Notes under the pieces: generated by a model
What the model was told of the DNA's origin: nothing
Database searches by the model: none
What the model saw: the letters and a program-made list of their open reading frames with translations, nothing else
Source: Cellvibrionaceae bacterium
Lineage (GTDB): Bacteria > Pseudomonadota > Gammaproteobacteria > Pseudomonadales > Cellvibrionaceae
Direction: 5' to 3'
Assembly (NCBI GenBank): GCA_021151525.1
Contig: JAGKXD010000036.1
Location: forward strand, 1-36,273
Length of the DNA stretch: 36,273 nucleotides
Made by a program: the position numbers and the translations under genes
Shown here: positions 1 through 8,460 of the stretch, one piece after another
How the letters are laid out: every line of letters begins with the position of its first letter
Position numbering within the stretch: the first letter of the stretch is position 1

Positions 1-19
1 ATTTATAATCAATTATTAG

Positions 20-43
20 TTTATTTATTTATTTATTTATTTA
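20..43. repeat. TTTA tetranucleotide repeat, six units
   Basis: Six perfect tandem copies of TTTA in an AT-rich stretch downstream of the IS110 transposase relic. It could sit in or just outside the right end of the insertion element. Tetranucleotide tracts can change length by slippage, but no reading frame crosses this one inside the window, so no phase-variable role is claimed. Confidence 0.8.
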
Positions 44-123
44 TTAATTGTATTCGCGCTTTCTCATCGGTTACATATTCATAACAAGCGACTGTGGTAA
101 AAAATCAATACCTGAAACGCAAA

Positions 124-1083
124 TTAGTTAGCTTGCCACTCGCAATTATCCCGCACCATCGCATTCAACATTGTCATCATTTTTCTCATGCTTGCGGTCA
201 GCGCAACTTTTTTGTGCTTACCCTGTGCAACAAGCTTTTGATAAAAACGTTTGATAATGGGGTTGCAATGAATCGCACTTAGCATCGCCATATAAAGCAC
301 TGTTCGTACGGGCGCGCGACCACCCTGAACTCCTCTCCTGTCTTTCTTGGTACCGCTGTCGCGATTGAATGGAGCTAACCCACAGAGCGCTGCAATTTTT
401 CGCGCAGAGAGATTCACCAACTCGGGTAGTTCACCTAATAAGGTGAATGCAACACCGTCACCAATACCAGGTGTAGAACTGAAAATATCATAGGTGCGCT
501 GCCATTCGGCCACTTCGCTTACCGCTTTGGCTAATAATTTATTCACCCACTTGATTTTTTTATCGAACATTTTAATCATGCGTTTATGTGTTGCGGCCAA
601 TGCAGCAGGCGCTTTGTGCTGACGATTCAGCTCTTGCGTTCTCATGTCATTGAGTTGACGCTTACGGCTCAATAAATCCCTGATATAGCGGATCTTTTTA
701 CCATTTGGCGGCTTTGGTTCCGGCTTCATCACAGCACCAAACTGCGCAATTAATCGCGAATCCAGTTTGTCCGTTTTGGCAATGATGCCTTGGGCTTTTG
801 CAAACTGACGCACTTGCATCGGCTGTACGATAATAAGCGACAATTCTTTTTCGGCGCAGGCTTCCACCAGCGTGCGTTCGTAACCACCCGTTGCTTTTAC
901 AACAATTCGCGTGACTTTGTGGCGCGATAATTGTCTGAGTAGCTGGCGAACACCTTCGGGTGTATTGGGATGTTGCGTGTAAATATCGACTTAATAAATG
1001 CACAGGTCCAACATGCTTTTACCGATATCAATGCCTACATTTCTTTCACTGCGGTTAATGTGTGCGGCGGTAGTTGTATTCAT
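124..1083 (-). pseudogene. IS110-family transposase, interrupted by one in-frame stop
   Basis: Read from an ATG at 1083 the frame gives 319 codons with a single TAA at 993-991 (codon 31). The N-terminal part reads NVGIDIGKSMLDLCIY, then the stop, then VDIYTQHPNTPEGVRQLLRQ, so the frame is intact on both sides. GIDIGKSMLDL holds the first Asp of the RuvC-like DEDD domain, and LVEACAEKELSLIIVQPMQVRQFAKAQG continues that domain. The C-terminal part has the conserved transposase_20 segment STPGIGDGVAFTLLGELPEL and LCGLAPFNRDSG, with the Ser-containing stretch GGRAPVRTVLYMAML. IS110 enzymes are DEDD recombinases that act without terminal inverted repeats. One nonsense codon suggests recent inactivation; an internal start near 867 would lose the first catalytic Asp. 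The upstream region is folded (see 1104-1234). Confidence 0.9.
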
Positions 1084-1103
1084 AACTTACCCTTGCTACA
1101 TTC

Positions 1104-1234
1104 GGGCTCGAAGCCCCTACGACTGTTCGAGTTAAAAGTAGAATCAGCAACGCGCCCTCGCTTGTTAACGGGATAACTCGTGTGTCCCGATCGTTCATCG
1201 GGCTACGTTGCTGAATACCTGTTGCAGCAGGTAT
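1104..1234 (-). ncRNA. Folded leader of the IS110 relic, candidate bridge RNA
   Basis: The stretch just upstream of the transposase start holds four stem-loops: GGGCT/AGCCC at 1104-1116; a 9-bp stem TCAGCAACG/CGTTGCTGA closing 1144-1214; CCCGAT/ATCGGG at 1186-1202 inside it; and ATACCTG/CAGGTAT at 1215-1234. IS110-group elements are known to encode a structured bridge RNA in the non-coding end upstream of the recombinase gene, with internal loops that pair with target and donor DNA. The position and multi-stem shape fit. No loop could be matched to target or donor DNA by eye, because the element ends are not defined. The strand is assumed to follow the transposase. The remaining DNA to the next gene (1235-1433) holds a small GC hairpin near 1305 and nothing else recognised. 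Confidence 0.4.
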
Positions 1235-1433
1235 GGGCTTCACCTTATCGCGTTTGCATTTAATAGAAATGTGGAACTTCAATCTACAAGTTGTTGTAGC
1301 TCGCGCGCTTCGTGCGCAGGACAGTTTTTAAGTCGCGGTTTATGGTCTGCTGCTCTCAACGTATTTTTAAAACAAAACCTTAAAAGCTGCCGGTTGGCTT
1401 GTCTAGTGCATTGCAAATTATGGGAGCTTCAAT

Positions 1434-2192
1434 ATGAAAAGTGAAATTGAAGATAGTATTATAAAGGTTCCCGCCGTCACTTTTGGTTTCTGGGTTATAA
1501 AAATACTCGCGACCACGCTTGGCGAAACTGGTGGTGATGCGGTATCTATGTCTATGGGACTTGGGTACTTACTAGGTACATGTATTTTCTTAATCTTTTT
1601 TTTAATTTCGCTCTTCTTTCAAATAAAGGCGAAGGCTTTTAATCCTGTTCTTTATTGGACAACCATTATTGCTACGACAACCGTGGGTACGACGTTGGCG
1701 GATTATGCAGATCGCTCGCTCGGAATTGGGTATGCCGGTGGCGCTACTGTATTGCTATTTTTGCTTTTATTATCTTTATATGTTTGGTATAGGTCACTCG
1801 GTTCGATTGCGGTAGCGACCATCAATGGGCCGAAAGCAGAAGTGTTTTATTGGGTAACAATAATGTTTTCTCAAACCTTGGGGACGGCGCTTGGAGATTG
1901 GGTCGCCGATACCGAGGGGTTGGGCTATTTATATAGCGCTATTATTTTTAGTTCTGCACTAGCTCTGCTTGCGGTGTCATATTACAAACTAAAAATTTCG
2001 CATACATTTTTATTTTGGTCAGCATTTATCCTCACTCGTCCACTTGGAGCAGTTGTTGGGGACTTTTTAGATAAACCGATTGCGAGTGGAGGTTTGGAGC
2101 TTAGTCGCTATTCTGCATCGGCTATTTTATTACTTGCAATTATTTCGCTAATGTTTTTATTTAAGCAGAAAGCTGCAACCTTAAAGCATTAA
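1434..2192 (+). CDS. DUF347-repeat multi-pass membrane protein (COG4705-like)
   Basis: This is a 252-residue, very hydrophobic protein built from four related units, each of two membrane spans with a conserved loop: TTLGETGGDAVSMSMGLGY, TTVGTTLADYADRSLGIGY, QTLGTALGDWVADTEGLGY and RPLGAVVGDFLDKP. The recurring T/P-x-G-x-x-x-(G/A)D signature is that of the DUF347 / COG4705 family of inner-membrane proteins. I know of no firmly established function for the family, and the repeated buried Asp and Gly residues would suit a carrier, but that is inference. The ATG has a good ribosome site, GGGAG about 8 bases upstream. The gene follows the IS110 relic directly and has no enzymatic neighbours to suggest a substrate. 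Confidence 0.8.
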   Translation: MKSEIEDSIIKVPAVTFGFWVIKILATTLGETGGDAVSMSMGLGYLLGTCIFLIFFLISLFFQIKAKAFNPVLYWTTIIATTTVGTTLADYADRSLGIGYAGGATVLLFLLLLSLYVWYRSLGSIAVATINGPKAEVFYWVTIMFSQTLGTALGDWVADTEGLGYLYSAIIFSSALALLAVSYYKLKISHTFLFWSAFILTRPLGAVVGDFLDKPIASGGLELSRYSASAILLLAIISLMFLFKQKAATLKH

Positions 2193-2328
2193 ATATAGTA
2201 CATAGCCTTTTTAGTAAGGCGTTGCGTCACCTTATGTCTATTAAGTGGTGGTCAGTGATTTCTTTGTGAATGCAAATTTCTCCTGCGGAAAAATAGTCGG
2301 CCGGATTTTTAAAATGGGAGTTATGAAT

Positions 2329-2628
2329 ATGACTAAATCAACGCGGAATATCGCTCCTGACATTTGGTTGTGGATATTAAAAATATTAGTGATTTTATCC
2401 TATGTGTCGTTGAAATTTATTAAGCCGTCAGGAGAGGGTTGGGGCTACGGTTGGAATTTAATTGCTTATTGGGTTTATCTGGCGCCGAGCGTTTTGATTT
2501 TTGGGGGGCTACACATTTGGCGTCAGCGAGCAATTGCACTCAAGTCTAAGCCGGTCGATTCAATTGTTTTAGTCGCTGCGTTCATCTTTCCCTTAGTTTC
2601 ATTTATCGTTTTGAAGCTAAAGGTATAG
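2329..2628 (+). CDS. Small three-span membrane protein of unknown function
   Basis: A 99-residue hydrophobic protein, not recognised. Three membrane spans are visible: about residues 11-27 (WLWILKILVILSYVSLKF), 42-58 (LIAYWVYLAPSVLIFGG) and 79-95 (IVLVAAFIFPLVSFIVL), joined by short loops with GEGWGYGWN in the first. I chose the ATG at 2329 because GGAG at 2317-2320 lies 8 bases upstream; the ATG at 2323 is too close to that site, and a longer GTG start at 2245 has no support. It is 136 bases beyond the DUF347 gene on the same strand and may be co-transcribed. The real product could be a lone accessory membrane protein; the sequence gives no function. Confidence 0.6.
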   Translation: MTKSTRNIAPDIWLWILKILVILSYVSLKFIKPSGEGWGYGWNLIAYWVYLAPSVLIFGGLHIWRQRAIALKSKPVDSIVLVAAFIFPLVSFIVLKLKV

Positions 2629-2634
2629 AAAATG

Positions 2635-2666
2635 AATGAATAGGAAATCAAATGAATAGGAAATCA
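2635..2666. repeat. 16-bp tandem duplication
   Basis: The unit AATGAATAGGAAATCA occurs twice in direct tandem immediately after the stop codon of the small membrane protein gene, followed by a decayed third start (AATAAATAG). It looks like a slippage duplication. The rest of the gap to 2872 is AT-rich and holds nothing I recognise. Confidence 0.85.
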
Positions 2667-2872
2667 AATAAATAGTTGCTTTAAATTCCACTCACATTTT
2701 TAACAGATTAGTAAATGTTATGTAGCTCTTTTTTAATGCACATTAACTCTATTATAAATTTCCGGTGTATTAGTTGTGCTCAGTTGCTTGGGTAATCAAT
2801 GGGAAAAGGAATATTTCGGCATAAGATGGCTTAATGGAATTCCAAATGGAAGGAAAATTTCAGCGTTTAAAC

Positions 2873-4591
2873 TTATTTCCGCGAAAACAAAATAACAATT
2901 GCACATAGCCAGCCACTCACAGCTAAAAATTTCCATACCTTTTCGGGGTGGCGCTCCATTAAGGGTTGCTGGCGTTGAGTTAGCCATTCAGGGTTAGGGC
3001 GCTTTAAATCTTGAAACCATTCAGAGAGTGCTTCATAACGTGAGTTGGGGTAAATGCTTAAGGCTTTTTCCAATGCTTTATCTAGCCAGTAAGGCACTAG
3101 TGGATTGTGTTGCATGGCTGAAATATATTTTAGTTTTTGGAAGCTATTCAAATCTGTTGCCTTGCCGTAGTTGGAGCCGTAAGGTAGCTTTCCAGTGAGC
3201 ATTTCGTATAAAAGTACGGCCAGTGAAAATTGATCTGATGCGGGGCCAACTTTACCGCCGTATCGGTATTCGGGCGCGGAGTAATCGACAGTGCCTAAGA
3301 TAATATCGCGCGTGAAAGGTGCAATTACCTCTTCAACACCTGCAACCCAACATGAACCGAAATCGACAATGATTGGACCTTTGGCGCTAATCACAATATT
3401 GTCAGGCTTTAAATCTTGGTGCAGCGTATCTTTTCGGTGAAATACGCGAATGCCACGAATTAAATGTTCAATAAGTTCTACAGAATCGACAATCGCCAAC
3501 TTGCCGCGTTCTTTTAGTAATTGCGTAAGCGTTGGGCCACCTATGTACTCCGTTAAATAGTAAAGACATGAACGCGATTCAGGGGCGGGAATAACGCGTG
3601 CAACACCGGCGCCGTGAATACGCGAGCCAATCCAGGATTCCATTACGAAACGTTCGATATAGGCGGGGTCATCTTGAAAATTCACCGAGGGTGTCTTCAT
3701 CACCAAGGGCGTGCCTTTTTCGTCTTCAACTAAATAGACTTGGCTGCGCGTAGATTCGTGCATAATTTTTTTTACGCGCAATCCATCAATAACTTGCCCT
3801 GGGGATAAAAAAGGGGGGAAGGGTAAGCGTGATAAAACGTGAATGGCGTCACTCTGGCTCGCACTGCCTAATTGTTCAATGGCAACGGCTTGAATGCTGA
3901 TGTTGTCATCGCTGTTGTGGGTAAGCGCTAGCTCAATTGTGCTATTAACTAAAGTATCTAAATTGTTGCGATTATTTTTAATCAGGTTTTTAAATTCTGC
4001 TGCGGGAATAAATTCGTGTATGCCATCGCAGCTTAATACAAACAAGTCTCCAACCTCTATTTCACAGGTGTGCATATCAACTTCCAAATAGGGATCTGCA
4101 CCTACGGCTCGGCTTAAATAATTGGTTGTGCGATCTATGCGTTGGGTGTGATCGCGCGTTAAACATTCCAAATCTTCACCGCGCAAGCGATATACACGTG
4201 TGTCCCCCACATGAAAAATAAATGCAGTTGAGCCTTTTAAGATAAGGGCCGAAAACGTGGTGAGATAACCTTCGCCGTAAATCGAATTCTGGCTACGACC
4301 AAATAAACTTGAATTGAGTGCTTGAATAACGCGCATAGCAGATTGTTGCGTGCGCCATGTATCGGGTGTTGCGTAATAATCGGTAAGAAAACCTGCAATG
4401 GCTGTTTGGCTCGCTTCACGGGCGGCCTTGCTGCTGCTAACGCCATCGGCGATTGCAATTGCAATACCTTTATTGGTGAGTGCGTTGCCATCGGGAATAC
4501 GTGCGCCAACCGTGTCTTGATTTTCTGGTTTTCGGCCAGCTTCACTGCGCTGGGCAAAACGAACGCTCAAGCTTGATTGGAGGTGATCCAT
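2873..4591 (-). CDS. Membrane-anchored fused PP2C phosphatase - Ser/Thr kinase (copy 1)
   Basis: 572 residues. Residues 10-240 form a PP2C-type phosphatase with metal-binding Asp residues in ENQD (26), IADG (49), HVGDTRVY, LSCDG (189) and SDDN (228-230). A linker leads to a Hanks-type kinase at about 268-540, with the ATP Lys in VMKTPSVNF (299), catalytic loop HQDLKPDN (391-398), DFG (410-412) and SAPE (438-441). Residues 553-570 form one C-terminal membrane span. All key phosphatase and kinase residues are present. The catalytic loop has HQD rather than HRD, and no glycine-rich loop is evident. Known neighbours of nitrate transporters in Pseudomonas-type genomes carry the same fusion. It lies downstream of transporter copy 1, but a terminator separates them. 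Substrate unknown; a role in controlling nitrate uptake is inference. Confidence 0.92.
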   Translation of the reverse strand: MDHLQSSLSVRFAQRSEAGRKPENQDTVGARIPDGNALTNKGIAIAIADGVSSSKAAREASQTAIAGFLTDYYATPDTWRTQQSAMRVIQALNSSLFGRSQNSIYGEGYLTTFSALILKGSTAFIFHVGDTRVYRLRGEDLECLTRDHTQRIDRTTNYLSRAVGADPYLEVDMHTCEIEVGDLFVLSCDGIHEFIPAAEFKNLIKNNRNNLDTLVNSTIELALTHNSDDNISIQAVAIEQLGSASQSDAIHVLSRLPFPPFLSPGQVIDGLRVKKIMHESTRSQVYLVEDEKGTPLVMKTPSVNFQDDPAYIERFVMESWIGSRIHGAGVARVIPAPESRSCLYYLTEYIGGPTLTQLLKERGKLAIVDSVELIEHLIRGIRVFHRKDTLHQDLKPDNIVISAKGPIIVDFGSCWVAGVEEVIAPFTRDIILGTVDYSAPEYRYGGKVGPASDQFSLAVLLYEMLTGKLPYGSNYGKATDLNSFQKLKYISAMQHNPLVPYWLDKALEKALSIYPNSRYEALSEWFQDLKRPNPEWLTQRQQPLMERHPEKVWKFLAVSGWLCAIVILFSRK

Positions 4592-4639
4592 AAAAATAAT
4601 TCGCGAAAATAAAATGTAAATATATTAAGTCAGTGTAAT

Positions 4640-4665
4640 AGAAAAGCCCGCAAGAGCGGGCTATT
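4640..4665 (-). terminator. Intrinsic terminator between transporter 1 and kinase 1
   Basis: The stem AGCCCGC/GCGGGCT (4645-4651 with 4656-4662, loop of four) is followed on the minus strand by TTTTCT. It would end transcripts from the upstream transporter gene before they enter the kinase gene, or attenuate read-through. Confidence 0.75.
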
Positions 4666-4705
4666 TCTTCAAACAGCTTTGGTGTGACTCAGATTAAGTG
4701 TCCGA

Positions 4706-6181
4706 TTACGCAACTTCGATTTTTTGTAAGCTACCATCTTCATTCACTTCTACTGTATGGCCTTTAGGCTCTTTCAAGAATTGCACAAAGAAGAATGCTA
4801 AAGCGGCTGCACCTGCAAGTACATAGAAGAAAGTGTGGATGTTTACGAAAGTATTGATGGTTAGGAATGCCAAGCCACCAACGTTACCATAAGCGCCAGC
4901 CATGCCAGAGATTTGACCGGTCATGCGGCGTTTAATTAAAGGCACTACAGCGAACACAGAACCACAACCAGCTTGTACAAACAAAGAGCAAGCAAACACT
5001 GCACCGAAAGCTAATGCCAAAGGCCAGTTGCTGTTGATTTGCGACAGCAGAACATAACCAATTGCGATGCCACCGAAAATAACTGACATAGAAAAGCGAC
5101 GGCCTAATTTATCGCTCACCCAACCGCCGCCCGGACGTGCAACCAAATTCATAAACGCGAAGGAACCACCGAGCATTGCCGCTTGTGAAATGCTGAGGCC
5201 TTTGAAGGTGTCCATAAAGAAGGCGGGTAATACTGATACCACCGCCAATTCAGAGCCGAAGCAGGCGAGGTAAGCCCAGCTCAAAATCGCAACTTGTTTG
5301 AATTCATATTTATCGTGATCAGGCACACCATTTTTCAGCATGTCTTTGTTGACGCGATAAATTTGAGTGAATTGGAAAATAAAGAGAGCAATCAAAACTA
5401 CATACAAAATGTTGGTGGTAGTTGCACTTAATAACTTCAAATTGGCCGGTGACATTTTCCACGCGAGTACCGCGAGGATTAAATACATAGGCACGTTCAA
5501 CAACACGTAGAAAATGAAATCTTTTTTGCTGCTAACTTCTAAACCGCCAGATTTTTTGGGTTTGAAATAGGTTGAACCTTTTGGTGTGTTGCGAGCGAAG
5601 ACATAAAAAATTACGCCGTAAACTGCAGCTAATACAGCTGCGGCACCCATCGCATAGCGCCAGCCATCTACACCACCGAAAACGTGGATGGCTAGGAACG
5701 GAAGTGTGAAGCCTGCTGCGGCAGCGCCAAAGTTACCCCAGCCGCCGTAAATACCTTCGGCCAAGCCAACCTGGCGAGCAGGAAACCATTCGCTGACTAA
5801 ACGAATACCAATTACAAAACCTGCGCCGACAAATCCCAACATAAAACGGAAGAGTGCAAGTTGTTCAAAGGTTTGTGCAGATGCAAATGCAATCAACACA
5901 ATAGACGACAGAATTAATAAGCCGCTGTAAATATTACGTGGGCCAAACTTATCAACCAAACTACCTACAACAATCCGCGCAGGAATCGTTAGGGCTACGT
6001 TCAATGTCAGTAATGCTGCCCATTGTTGTGGAGTCATTTGAATGGATTGCATGATCAGCGGTTTTAGCGGAGGCAAGCTAAACCACATCACGAAGGTCAT
6101 AAAGAATGCAAACCAAGTTAAGTGCAAGGTCGCAACAGATTTATTGGAAAAGTCCAACAGGTTTAATTTTGAAGTGCTCAT
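4706..6181 (-). CDS. NarK/NasA-type nitrate/nitrite MFS transporter (copy 1)
   Basis: A 491-residue major facilitator protein with twelve predicted spans. NarK-family marks are HLTWFAFFMTFVMWF in span 1, VDKFGPRNIYSG in the loop after span 2, the long IGIRLVSEWFPARQVGLAEGIYGGWGNFGAAAAGF segment with the Gly-rich nitrate signature, and the mirror motif VSDKLGRR later. It imports nitrate and/or exports nitrite across the inner membrane. The start at ATG 6181 is preferred over a TTG at 6250, because a sigma-54-type promoter at 6261-6276 puts the likely transcription start close to 6250. The cytoplasmic tail is short and acidic. It pairs with kinase 1 downstream and is closely alike to copy 2 across the divergent region. 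No reductase gene is nearby, so assimilatory use is inferred. Confidence 0.9.
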   Translation of the reverse strand: MSTSKLNLLDFSNKSVATLHLTWFAFFMTFVMWFSLPPLKPLIMQSIQMTPQQWAALLTLNVALTIPARIVVGSLVDKFGPRNIYSGLLILSSIVLIAFASAQTFEQLALFRFMLGFVGAGFVIGIRLVSEWFPARQVGLAEGIYGGWGNFGAAAAGFTLPFLAIHVFGGVDGWRYAMGAAAVLAAVYGVIFYVFARNTPKGSTYFKPKKSGGLEVSSKKDFIFYVLLNVPMYLILAVLAWKMSPANLKLLSATTTNILYVVLIALFIFQFTQIYRVNKDMLKNGVPDHDKYEFKQVAILSWAYLACFGSELAVVSVLPAFFMDTFKGLSISQAAMLGGSFAFMNLVARPGGGWVSDKLGRRFSMSVIFGGIAIGYVLLSQINSNWPLALAFGAVFACSLFVQAGCGSVFAVVPLIKRRMTGQISGMAGAYGNVGGLAFLTINTFVNIHTFFYVLAGAAALAFFFVQFLKEPKGHTVEVNEDGSLQKIEVA

Positions 6182-6260
6182 GGCATTTATCCGAACTGGT
6201 GGAAACACAGTGGGCCTCTTTTCTACTTTTGATAGTGAGGAGGCGGTCAAGGGGGATTTT

Positions 6261-6276
6261 GCAACGCTTGTGCCAA
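6261..6276 (-). promoter_or_regulatory. Sigma-54 (-24/-12) promoter for transporter 1
   Basis: Read on the minus strand the site is TTGGCACAAGCGTTGC: TGGCAC, five bases, TTGC. This is an exact match to the RpoN consensus with GG and GC ten bases apart. The transcript would start about a dozen bases further on, near 6250, leaving a leader of about 70 bases before ATG 6181. Confidence 0.85.
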
Positions 6277-6326
6277 CGCCTTATTTGTTCACTTAAAGCA
6301 CCCGAAAACCGCCAAATGAAATGGTT

Positions 6327-6679
6327 TGGTGCATTTATCCCATTAAACGATGCGCTAATTAATGCCCAATTTTTCTGGTGATGATTACTTATGGTGCATT
6401 GTTGGTGGGATGTCTGCGTTTTAGGCTGATTTTTAGTGGGTATTGCTTAAGGCATAAGAGAATAGTGTTTCTGTGTTTGAGAATGGCGCAAGCTTGAAGC
6501 AAGGCATCCTTGGTGGCGATGGAAAGCTCCGAAAAATATCCATTGTTATGGGTGTTGTTGTCTTTAATAGGGGCAAAAGCAAGTTATGTATTTGCACTAA
6601 ATATGTATTTTTTATGGTGCGTAGTGGTCTTTATCTGGGCATTTTTACCCTAAAAATGGTTTGGTTTTAAACTGGTGCA
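6327..6679 (+). promoter_or_regulatory. Divergent control region with four TGGTGC words
   Basis: The gene-free stretch 6182-6768 lies between the two transporters. Besides the two sigma-54 promoters it holds TGGTGC at 6327, 6392, 6615 and 6673, all on the plus strand. About 0.3 would be expected by chance on both strands. TGGTGC is one half of the NtrC operator (GCACCA-N3-TGGTGC), and activators of sigma-54 promoters bind 80-200 bp upstream, which fits two sites for each promoter. No full dyad is seen, so these may be weak half-sites or sites for another activator. Confidence 0.5.
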
Positions 6680-6716
6680 AACAAAAGGGTCTTGATTCAT
6701 TGGTTTTTAGGGTATG

Positions 6717-6731
6717 TGGCGCAGATATTGC
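6717..6731 (+). promoter_or_regulatory. Sigma-54 (-24/-12) promoter for transporter 2
   Basis: TGGCGC, five bases, TTGC: one base from the RpoN consensus, with GG and GC at the required ten-base spacing. Predicted start of transcription is near 6743, about 26 bases before the chosen GTG start of transporter 2. Confidence 0.75.
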
Positions 6732-6768
6732 CTAATGTGCTCCATCGTAAAACCTGTTGGAGTTGTCG

Positions 6769-8235
6769 GTGAAAAATTCTGGTGCAAATTTAAATTTTTT
6801 TTCCTTTGCAGGGAAAACGAAAATCCTTCATATGACATGGATGGCTTTTTTTATTACGTTTGTGGTGTGGTTCAACCACGCGCCTCTTTTAGTGGCAATT
6901 CAAGGTGCACTTGGGCTTGACGACCAACAAGTAAAAACCTTGCTGATTTTAAACGTGGCGCTAACAATTCCCGCACGTATCGTGATTGGTATGTTGGTTG
7001 ATACCTTTGGGCCGCGCAATATTTATTCTCTCTTGCTTCTTATTACTGGCGCATTCTGCTTTTTCTTTTCGCTCGCTAGCAGTTTTGAAATGCTCGCCCT
7101 TGCGCGTTTTCTTTTGGGGTTTGCGGGTGCAGGCTTTGTAATTGGCATTCGCATGATTAGCGAATGGTTTCCCGCGCGCCAATTAGGCTTGGCTGAGGGA
7201 ATTTATAAAGGCTTGGGCAATATAGGTTCAGCTGCAGCTGCGGTGACTTTGCCAACAGTGGCTTTACTTGTGGGTGGCGATGATGGTTGGCGTTACGCTA
7301 CGGGCATTACGGGTGTTATCGCAATTGTTTATGCAGGTATCTATTACGTGTCAGTGCGCGATACTCCAGCGGGCTCTACTTATTTTAAGCCGAATAAATC
7401 CGGTGGCTTGGCGGTTACCAGCAAAAGCGATTTTATCCAGTACTTGCTAATTAATATTCCCATGTATGGCGCGCTGTCGCTATTGACTTGGAAGGTGCAA
7501 TTGTTGGGTTTGATTAGCAACACAGCCATGATTGGCATCAATCTTGTTTTAGTGGCTTTGTTTTTATTCCAGAGCAAAAAAATCTATAATGTGAATGCCG
7601 ATATTTTCCAAAAGCCTGTAGAAAAAATTCATCAATACAAATTCAAGCAAGTCACTATTTTAAGTTTGGCTTACGCCGTGACTTTTGGTTCTGAATTGGC
7701 GGTGGTCTCTATGCTGCCGCTATTTTTCAAAAATACTTTTCTAGTTCCTGTTGCCTTGGCTGGTGTGTTTGGTGCCTGCTTTGCTGCTACGGATATTATT
7801 TCTTGTCCATCCGGTGGTTGGATTAGCGATAAATTTGGCCGTAAAAAATCGCTTATTGTTTTGTTGTTTTTAGCATCTGTTGGCTTCTTTGTGATGTCGC
7901 GCATTAATGCTGGCTGGCCAATTGAATTGGCAGTAGCGACTATGATGTGCAGTTCATTCTTTTTAGGTTCAGCAGCTGGTTGCGTGTTTGCGGTTGTACC
8001 ACTTATTCGCCGCAGTCTTACTGGGCAAATCGCGGGTATCGTTGGCGCTTATGGAAATATAGGTGCGGTGATATTTCTTACGGTATTTTCCTTTGTAAGC
8101 ACGCCAGCATTTTTTATCACTATTGCGGCCAGTATTTTTGTGGCTGCAGTTGCAGCGATTTTGTTGGATGAACCGAAAGACAAAATGTTTGAAGTGTTGC
8201 CTGATGGTAGTGTTCAAATGATTGAAGTCCACTAA
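6769..8235 (+). CDS. NarK/NasA-type nitrate/nitrite MFS transporter (copy 2)
   Basis: A 488-residue paralogue of the minus-strand transporter, with the same landmarks: HMTWMAFFITFVVWF, VDTFGPRNIYS, IGIRMISEWFPARQLGLAEGIY followed by KGLGNIGSAAAA, and ISDKFGRK. The C-terminal end DGSVQMIEVH matches DGSLQKIEVA of copy 1, so the two arose by duplication. The start is set at GTG 6769, with GGAG at 6759-6762 six bases upstream; a TTG at 6757 overlaps that site. Expected role is nitrate uptake or nitrate/nitrite exchange at the inner membrane. Loop residues between spans 4 and 5 differ from copy 1 (KGLGN against GGWGN), so transport preference may differ. Kinase 2 follows after 343 bases. Confidence 0.9.
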   Translation: MKNSGANLNFFSFAGKTKILHMTWMAFFITFVVWFNHAPLLVAIQGALGLDDQQVKTLLILNVALTIPARIVIGMLVDTFGPRNIYSLLLLITGAFCFFFSLASSFEMLALARFLLGFAGAGFVIGIRMISEWFPARQLGLAEGIYKGLGNIGSAAAAVTLPTVALLVGGDDGWRYATGITGVIAIVYAGIYYVSVRDTPAGSTYFKPNKSGGLAVTSKSDFIQYLLINIPMYGALSLLTWKVQLLGLISNTAMIGINLVLVALFLFQSKKIYNVNADIFQKPVEKIHQYKFKQVTILSLAYAVTFGSELAVVSMLPLFFKNTFLVPVALAGVFGACFAATDIISCPSGGWISDKFGRKKSLIVLLFLASVGFFVMSRINAGWPIELAVATMMCSSFFLGSAAGCVFAVVPLIRRSLTGQIAGIVGAYGNIGAVIFLTVFSFVSTPAFFITIAASIFVAAVAAILLDEPKDKMFEVLPDGSVQMIEVH

Positions 8236-8460
8236 CGGAGCTTCACTTTTTGAGCGATAGCGGCATTTAAAGAACGTTAAGGTAATCATAAATTGCAGGA
8301 GCAATTTACACAGAGAAGCTGCCCCGAGGGCGAACCACATGGAGGTGGTGAGTGATTTGCTTTAGCAAACTGCGGTTCTGTGCGCGCAAATGCCTTGCTC
8401 TCATCTCAAAAATTAAAGCTCTGAAATTATGTCGGTATAAAATTTATTTTAATAGGGAAT

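Noticed and set aside
698..1003. A 101-codon minus-strand frame beside the transposase
   Set aside because: It is the transposase region in another frame. The true frame continues through 1083 with one stop, so there is a nonsense change, not a frameshift.
1290..1433. Integron attC site next to the IS110 relic
   Set aside because: IS1111 relatives can insert in attC sites, but no paired core sites were found here.
6182..6250. Longer N-terminus for transporter 1 from TTG 6250
   Set aside because: It coincides with the predicted transcription start of the sigma-54 promoter and adds residues not typical of the family.
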